This document shows positions 43,301-46,371 of a stretch of DNA of 46,371 bases, piece after piece (the first letter of the stretch is position 1; each line of letters opens with the position of its first letter). Position numbers and translations under genes: made by a program. The DNA lies in IMG/VR virus record IMGVR_UViG_3300046820_000930, positions 1 to 46,371 of that record. One strand, 5' to 3'. The DNA comes from a virus. Below the pieces are notes generated by a model. That model worked only from the letters and a program-made list of their open reading frames with translations. It was not told the origin of the DNA and made no database searches.

Positions 43301-43791
43301 ACGCAACAGCAGTTGGTTATCTAACTGGCGAAGGCGAATTTAAGTCTGTGGCTCTAAACGAAGGTCAACGCGACACACTATACAATGTAAAAGTTAACCC
43401 AATTACATTCTTCGTAGGTAGCGGTCTAGTTAACTTCGGACAGAAGACTCGTGCTCGTAATGCAAGCGCACTAGACAGAATCAACGTAGCACGTTTGGTA
43501 ATTTATCTACGTAGCCAGTTGAACAAACTAGCAAAACCATACATCTTTGAACCTAACGATAAAATCACTCGTGATGAAATCAAGCAACAAGTCGAAAGTC
43601 TATTGCTAGAACTAGTTGGCCAAAGAGCACTGTATGACTTCTTGGTAGTCTGTGATGAAAGCAACAACACACCTAACAGAATTGATAGAAATGAACTATA
43701 TGTTGATATTGCTATCGAACCTGTCAAGGCCGTTGAGTTCATTTACATTCCAGTACGCTTGAAGAACACTGGCGAAATCGCTGGACTATAA
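40381..43791 (+). CDS. 18: tail sheath protein, gp18-like, 1136 aa
   Basis: The N-terminus (MALTSPGVQVSVIDES ... TSQRELADLFGDP ... YGLQAAYSFLGVANSVLIAR) and C-terminus (DRINVARLVIYLRSQLNKLA, PYIFEPNDKITRDEIKQQ, YDFLVVCDESNNTPNRIDRN) are those of the T4 gp18 sheath family. These parts polymerise around the tube and contract on infection. T4 gp18 has 659 residues, so this protein is about 1.7 times as long. The excess lies in the middle and includes four Trp boxes (about residues 133-155, 367-400, 614-640 and 674-703), each like GDLWIDTSDIDNYPQIKRYD. They should lie on the outer surface, where gp18 tolerates variable domains. Preceded by its own late promoter and AAAGGAG. Confidence 0.92.
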   Translation: MALTSPGVQVSVIDESFYTPAEPGTRPLVIVASAANKRNAAGTGTAQGTLAANAGKVYTVTSQRELADLFGDPTFRVDNNNNPIHAGELNEYGLQAAYSFLGVANSVLIARADIDLNALEPQAEAPGGEPQDGTFWLDTSTTAWGIFEWNGAAASTRNGQSFVAKTPLIVLEASQLTIDGPKPSVGRIGEYAVAVGTNALSEGEQEDTISNVDQSTSHEVSIYYKNRSGVWVKVGTPEWTASHPTITASPASSSASWSAGTYTLEIFLDGAVSSLPVTSMTTATDLSDVAAAITNDIDGVSATYANGVLEIFYSGDSVKLGGSLVQGDPLTLGIDPAKTYYTPKLQISKHTQVPSYKVRDSEPRPTGSVWIKTTEPNAGARWRVKKYNGNTQLWENVESPIYATAHAALAEVDKTGGGINVPLNSAFVEFNFNQYTKPQADFRVLRRFRTGETVLRSKEITSAGITPAGTYTMQVAESIVGSAVLNSRAIPVTVAGNATDSETIASAINGAGFTNIVASVDSLNRVVVTHSTGGEIRFADFDDSTAFVGTKLQFDKNSNVYTVREEGSTTNGEGTYQYVASNWIPMTITPDTATVVRQSYYISNDNPQTLVADGALWYSSVVDEVDIMVHNGNTWVGYRNYDHGRGAGVTNPIGPIVAASEPAEQSDGTVLEEGDLWIDTSDIDNYPQIKRYDYTNKRWVLLDKSDQTTENGVLFADARWNEDGLTADPASIEELLTSNFIDFDAPDPALYPRGMLLWNLRRSGFNVKKFKKNYINTLDDNLRYKASQSDEGDAPTSGDSMEQYYPHRWVTESGNQADGSGSFGRFAQRKVVLQSIQALVNSNQEIRDTERNGFNLLACPGYPELIGEMISLNNDRGLTAFVIGDTPARLTPDATTINNWGTNAALALEDNEKGLVSSDEYLGVFYPWGFTSDNAGRDIIIPPSHMIMRMIALSDQVSFPWFAPAGTRRGGITNATAVGYLTGEGEFKSVALNEGQRDTLYNVKVNPITFFVGSGLVNFGQKTRARNASALDRINVARLVIYLRSQLNKLAKPYIFEPNDKITRDEIKQQVESLLLELVGQRALYDFLVVCDESNNTPNRIDRNELYVDIAIEPVKAVEFIYIPVRLKNTGEIAGL

Positions 43792-43796
43792 GTGAA

Positions 43797-43802
43797 TAAA
43801 TA
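43797..43802 (+). promoter_or_regulatory. T4-type late promoter box before the tail tube gene
   Basis: AATAAATAAG follows the sheath stop codon by five bases. The predicted leader of about 15 bases contains CGGAGAG. Confidence 0.6.
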
Positions 43803-43822
43803 AGAATAACGGAGAGCATACA

Positions 43823-44449
43823 ATGGCTATTTCAACACTAAGCAAACTATCAGTACCGTTGGCCAGTGACCAATCTGCAAGCGCACAGGGCATGTTAATG
43901 CCTAAGTTGCAGTACAGATTCAGAGTTTCTTTTGAGAACTTTGGCGTGTCAACTCCAACAACTGAATTAACAAAACAAGTTATTGATTGCACAAGACCAA
44001 ACTTAACTTTTGAAGATATTGAACTTCCAGTTTATAACTCAAAAGTGCGTCTAGCAGGTCGTCATTCATGGGAAAACATCACAGTTAACCTACGTGACGA
44101 TGCCAGCGGTCAAGTACAAAAACTTGTTGGTGAGCAACTACAAAAGCAGTTCGACTTCTTTGAACAAGCAAGTGCCGCTTCAGGTATCGATTACAAATTT
44201 ACAACACGTATCGAAATTTTAGACGGTGGCAATGGTGCTAACACACCTAACGTTCTTGAAACATGGGAAGTCTATGGTTGCTATCTACAAGGTGCTAACT
44301 ATAACACACTAAACTATGCTACCAGTGAACCAGTAACAGTAGCACTAACAATTCGCTATGATAACGCTATCCAGAGCCCAACAGGCACTGGCGTTGGTAC
44401 AGCAGTTGGTCGTGCGCTAGGTACATTGGCCACAGGTGGTGGCGCATAA
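43823..44449 (+). CDS. 19: tail tube protein, gp19-like, 208 aa
   Basis: The sequence MPKLQYRFRVSFENFGV, then IDCTRPNLTFEDIELPVYNS, WENITVNLRDDASGQVQKLV and LETWEVYGCYLQGANYNTLN fits the gp19 tail-tube family, which stacks as hexamers inside the sheath. T4 gp19 has 163 residues; the extra length is a Ser/Ala-rich N-terminus of about 25 residues and a Gly/Thr-rich C-terminus. It follows the sheath gene directly, as in T4, and is closed by a terminator. Confidence 0.92.
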   Translation: MAISTLSKLSVPLASDQSASAQGMLMPKLQYRFRVSFENFGVSTPTTELTKQVIDCTRPNLTFEDIELPVYNSKVRLAGRHSWENITVNLRDDASGQVQKLVGEQLQKQFDFFEQASAASGIDYKFTTRIEILDGGNGANTPNVLETWEVYGCYLQGANYNTLNYATSEPVTVALTIRYDNAIQSPTGTGVGTAVGRALGTLATGGGA

Positions 44450-44468
44450 AACCCTTACCCGGGAGCCT

Positions 44469-44495
44469 AAAAAGGTCGCTTCGGCGGCCTTTTTT
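44469..44495 (+). terminator. Rho-independent terminator with UUCG loop, after the tube gene
   Basis: AAAAAGGTCGC pairs with GCGGCCTTTTT around TTCG, with one G-U pair (T76-G87 within 44476-44487), followed by T residues. It separates the sheath/tube transcript from the next gene. Confidence 0.9.
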
Positions 44496-44522
44496 ATTAT
44501 CTACACATAAAAAATACCTGGA

Positions 44523-44528
44523 TAAATA
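44523..44528 (+). promoter_or_regulatory. T4-type late promoter box, leaderless arrangement
   Basis: GATAAATATTTGTATGG places TAAATA exactly five bases before the ATG at 44534. As at 153-166, the predicted transcription start is the A of the start codon, and a terminator lies immediately upstream. Confidence 0.6.
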
Positions 44529-44533
44529 TTTGT

Positions 44534-45949
44534 ATGGCCAAATTTTTTAAAAACTTTCTCAGCAATGTAGGACAAGGCGTTACACGACCAAAGGGCAACC
44601 TTGGCGATTTTCAACACGCTAATAAACTCTTTGTACAAAGCAACTATAGACTTGCTCCTAAGCAAAAGTTCTTATATCATGTAGTTTTTAATATAAATCC
44701 AGTAGTCAAGGGAAAAACACAGTTTATTGCAAACAATACTTCCGCACTAAACATGTTAGTTAAAAGTGTTGACCTTCCAAAGTTTAAAATACAAACAGAT
44801 ACAGCATTCCAATATAATCGTAAAAAACAAGTACACACTAAAATAGAATACGATCCAGTTAACGTAACATTCTATGATGATAACTTAGGTGTAACTACAA
44901 ACCTATGGGCAAGTTACTACGGTTACTACTTTGCTGATTCTAGTCACGGACCTAGTGCAGGATCGATACCCAACGTGGGTAGTAGTAACATAGGCGGACT
45001 AGCACTAGGCGGTGTACTTGGCGTAGGTGTTAATTTACTTAAGAAATTTTTAGGAAAGCCAGCAAGCAGAACAGGATCTAGTGATCCAGCCACACCGGCT
45101 GCGTACCAAGGTAATTCTTATAGTAAAGATAATTTCTTTAGATTTGGATTAGATAACGGCAGTAGTGTTCCGTTCTTTACTAGCATACAAATTTTTCAAC
45201 TAAGTCGTAGAACCTATCAATGTTTTACACTTATTAACCCTAAGATTGTAAGTTTCCAACATGATAACTTACAATATGCTGAAGGCGCCGCAACAACACA
45301 AAATCAAATGAGTGTCATTTACGAAGGTGTTGTCTACGGTGTTGGTGCTGTGAAACAAGGAATCCCAACAGGATTTGGTACAGAATATTATGATCAACAA
45401 CCTAGCCCATTGAGTATTCTAGGTGGTGGATCTAGAAGTTTATTTGGTCAAGGTGGTGTACTCGGTGGTGTCTCAGATGTACTAGGGGACCTAAGTAATC
45501 CTGAAACTTACAAAGATCCTTTTGCACTATTTGGTACATTAGTAAAAGGCGCAAACACCATCAGCAATGCTAAAAAGTTAACTAAAGAAGGTATTAGACA
45601 AGAAGGATTTGGTCTTGTTAAAGATGCACTAGGAGCAGCCACAGGATTAAATCTAAGCGGTGTAGCCAACATTAATTTTCCTAAACAAGCAGGGCGCGGC
45701 CAAAATCAAACAACTAACGCTCTTGCACCTAAAGAAAGTGTAGGCCCGCAATCCCTAACAGCCAGCCAACAAAATGTTGTTAACACTACACCGGGAGCAT
45801 TAAATAGTCTTGTAACTTTGGCCACCGCGGCTGGCGTTGTTGCGGCTGGCACTAATGCACAGAGTCAAGTTCAAAGTTTAATGGCCAGCGGAAGAAATCC
45901 AAAATTAAATGCGTTGGCTCAAAAAGTTGTAGCAGAGATAAAGGCATAA
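44534..45949 (+). CDS. tail-tube-fold baseplate protein (gp48/gp54 type), 471 aa
   Basis: The N-terminal half has a tube-protein fold: RLAPKQKFLYHVVFNI, MLVKSVDLPKFKIQTDTAFQ, YNRKKQVHTKIEYDPVNVTF and DNLGVTTNLWASYYGYYFAD. This matches, from memory, the large tube-like proteins of marine T4-like phages that start the tube on the baseplate. The C-terminal half is a Gly/Ser/Asn-rich region with SILGGGSRSLFGQGGVLGG and an Ala-rich helical end. No in-frame Met occurs for more than 70 codons after the first, so the ATG at 44534 is the likely start despite having no Shine-Dalgarno. Which of gp48 or gp54 it corresponds to is unresolved. Confidence 0.7.
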   Translation: MAKFFKNFLSNVGQGVTRPKGNLGDFQHANKLFVQSNYRLAPKQKFLYHVVFNINPVVKGKTQFIANNTSALNMLVKSVDLPKFKIQTDTAFQYNRKKQVHTKIEYDPVNVTFYDDNLGVTTNLWASYYGYYFADSSHGPSAGSIPNVGSSNIGGLALGGVLGVGVNLLKKFLGKPASRTGSSDPATPAAYQGNSYSKDNFFRFGLDNGSSVPFFTSIQIFQLSRRTYQCFTLINPKIVSFQHDNLQYAEGAATTQNQMSVIYEGVVYGVGAVKQGIPTGFGTEYYDQQPSPLSILGGGSRSLFGQGGVLGGVSDVLGDLSNPETYKDPFALFGTLVKGANTISNAKKLTKEGIRQEGFGLVKDALGAATGLNLSGVANINFPKQAGRGQNQTTNALAPKESVGPQSLTASQQNVVNTTPGALNSLVTLATAAGVVAAGTNAQSQVQSLMASGRNPKLNALAQKVVAEIKA

Positions 45950-45950
45950 T

Positions 45951-46322
45951 ATGGCAGACAGTAATTTACCAGTAGAACAAAACACTGACAGTAGTCAGGC
46001 CGTTAAACTATTTTTTAACAACTACTTCAATGAAGCAATATCTTTCCCAGCCAGCGAAATAGATGCTGTAATAGGATTTTTTAAAAAACGCGGGTTCGAT
46101 GACTTAGCCAGCAATTCAACTGCTATCGTATTATTACAACAGGCTAAGATTGACGATGTAGAAGTGTTTAAACTTCTAGACACATTAAAAGGTCTTACAG
46201 AAATACAATTAAGTAGTGTTGTAGCAGAAGTTTTAAACTACAACAGACAAAAAAATTCAACACTGGGTTATCGTCAACAAGATACCAGCGACAGTTTAGA
46301 AAAACGTAACGTATTAATATGA
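45951..46322 (+). CDS. small conserved T4-like phage structural protein, 123 aa
   Basis: A helical protein with the pattern NYFNEAISFPASEIDAVIGF, FKKRGFDDLA, LLQQAKIDDVEVFKLLDTLK and LNYNRQKNSTLGYR. Its overall layout (helical body, LNxNRxxxSxLGxx, then a short tail ending RNVLI) reminds me of a small protein found next to gene 4 in marine T4-like phages. The function is not known to me. It starts one base after the previous stop and overlaps the next gene by four bases (ATGA), so all three are translated as a unit. Confidence 0.72.
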   Translation: MADSNLPVEQNTDSSQAVKLFFNNYFNEAISFPASEIDAVIGFFKKRGFDDLASNSTAIVLLQQAKIDDVEVFKLLDTLKGLTEIQLSSVVAEVLNYNRQKNSTLGYRQQDTSDSLEKRNVLI

Positions 46323-46371
46323 CAAAGTTTGCACAGGGCAAATTTACCTTAAAAAATCCTGAAAAGTATAT
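46319..46371 (+). CDS. 4: head-completion protein, gp4-like, 5' end only (partial)
   Basis: Only 17 residues lie in the window: MTKFAQGKFTLKNPEKY. The GKFTxKNPEKY start resembles T4 gp4 (GKWVPKNISKY) and the corresponding proteins of marine T4-like phages. Gp4 is a nuclease-fold protein that completes the filled head. The ATG overlaps the previous stop (ATGA). The identification depends on a short match plus context. Confidence 0.6.
   Translation, partial: MTKFAQGKFTLKNPEKY

Overview
This window looks like part of the late (virion structural) region of a T4-like contractile-tailed phage from an aquatic bacterium. Recognisable T4-type parts are the neck proteins (gp13- and gp14-like), the sheath stabiliser (gp15), the tail sheath (gp18), the tail tube (gp19), a tube-fold baseplate protein, the start of the head-completion protein (gp4), a gp1-type deoxynucleoside monophosphate kinase and a small HNH endonuclease of a kind I remember from marine T4-like phages. 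Many genes are preceded by TAAATA, the core of the T4 late-promoter box. Base composition is moderately AT-rich by eye (not counted). The host cannot be named from this window; cyanophages and other marine T4-like phages are the closest matches from memory.

Layout. Positions 1-12150 (+) hold the tail of an unknown gene, a terminator, a small orphan gene, two paralogous genes starting MGRPL that share a structured 5' leader, and a chain of fibre-like and small accessory structural genes ending in a 2046-residue beta-helix/repeat protein. Positions 12206-23908 (+) are a single 3900-residue gene whose beta-helix is split by nine tandem copies of a Cys-x-Arg-Asp repeat. A two-way terminator separates it from a minus-strand operon (27300 down to 23936): gp14, gp15, Nudix hydrolase. 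From a divergent promoter pair at 27308-27327, a second adhesion block runs on the plus strand: a collagen-like fibre, a 67-residue protein, a beta-propeller protein and a LamG-type lectin-like protein. Then come gp13, the kinase with its own sigma70-like promoter, a convergent HNH gene, gp18, gp19, the tube-like baseplate protein, a small conserved protein and gp4.

How the parts fit. About 27 kb of the window encodes fibre or adhesion-like proteins assembled from a shared pool of modules: beta-helix, carbohydrate-binding-like folds, collagen, propeller, LamG, PA14, and a short Trp/Gly hairpin. Some of these modules also appear inserted in neck and sheath proteins, which are much longer than in T4. 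The most interesting signals are predicted leaderless late mRNAs, paired structured leaders, the repeat insertion inside a beta-helix, the inverted 14-15-Nudix block, and an early-type promoter with a symmetric operator-like site in front of the kinase. I see no CRISPR array, tRNA, integrase, reverse transcriptase or insertion sequence. No stretch over 300 bases lacks a gene.
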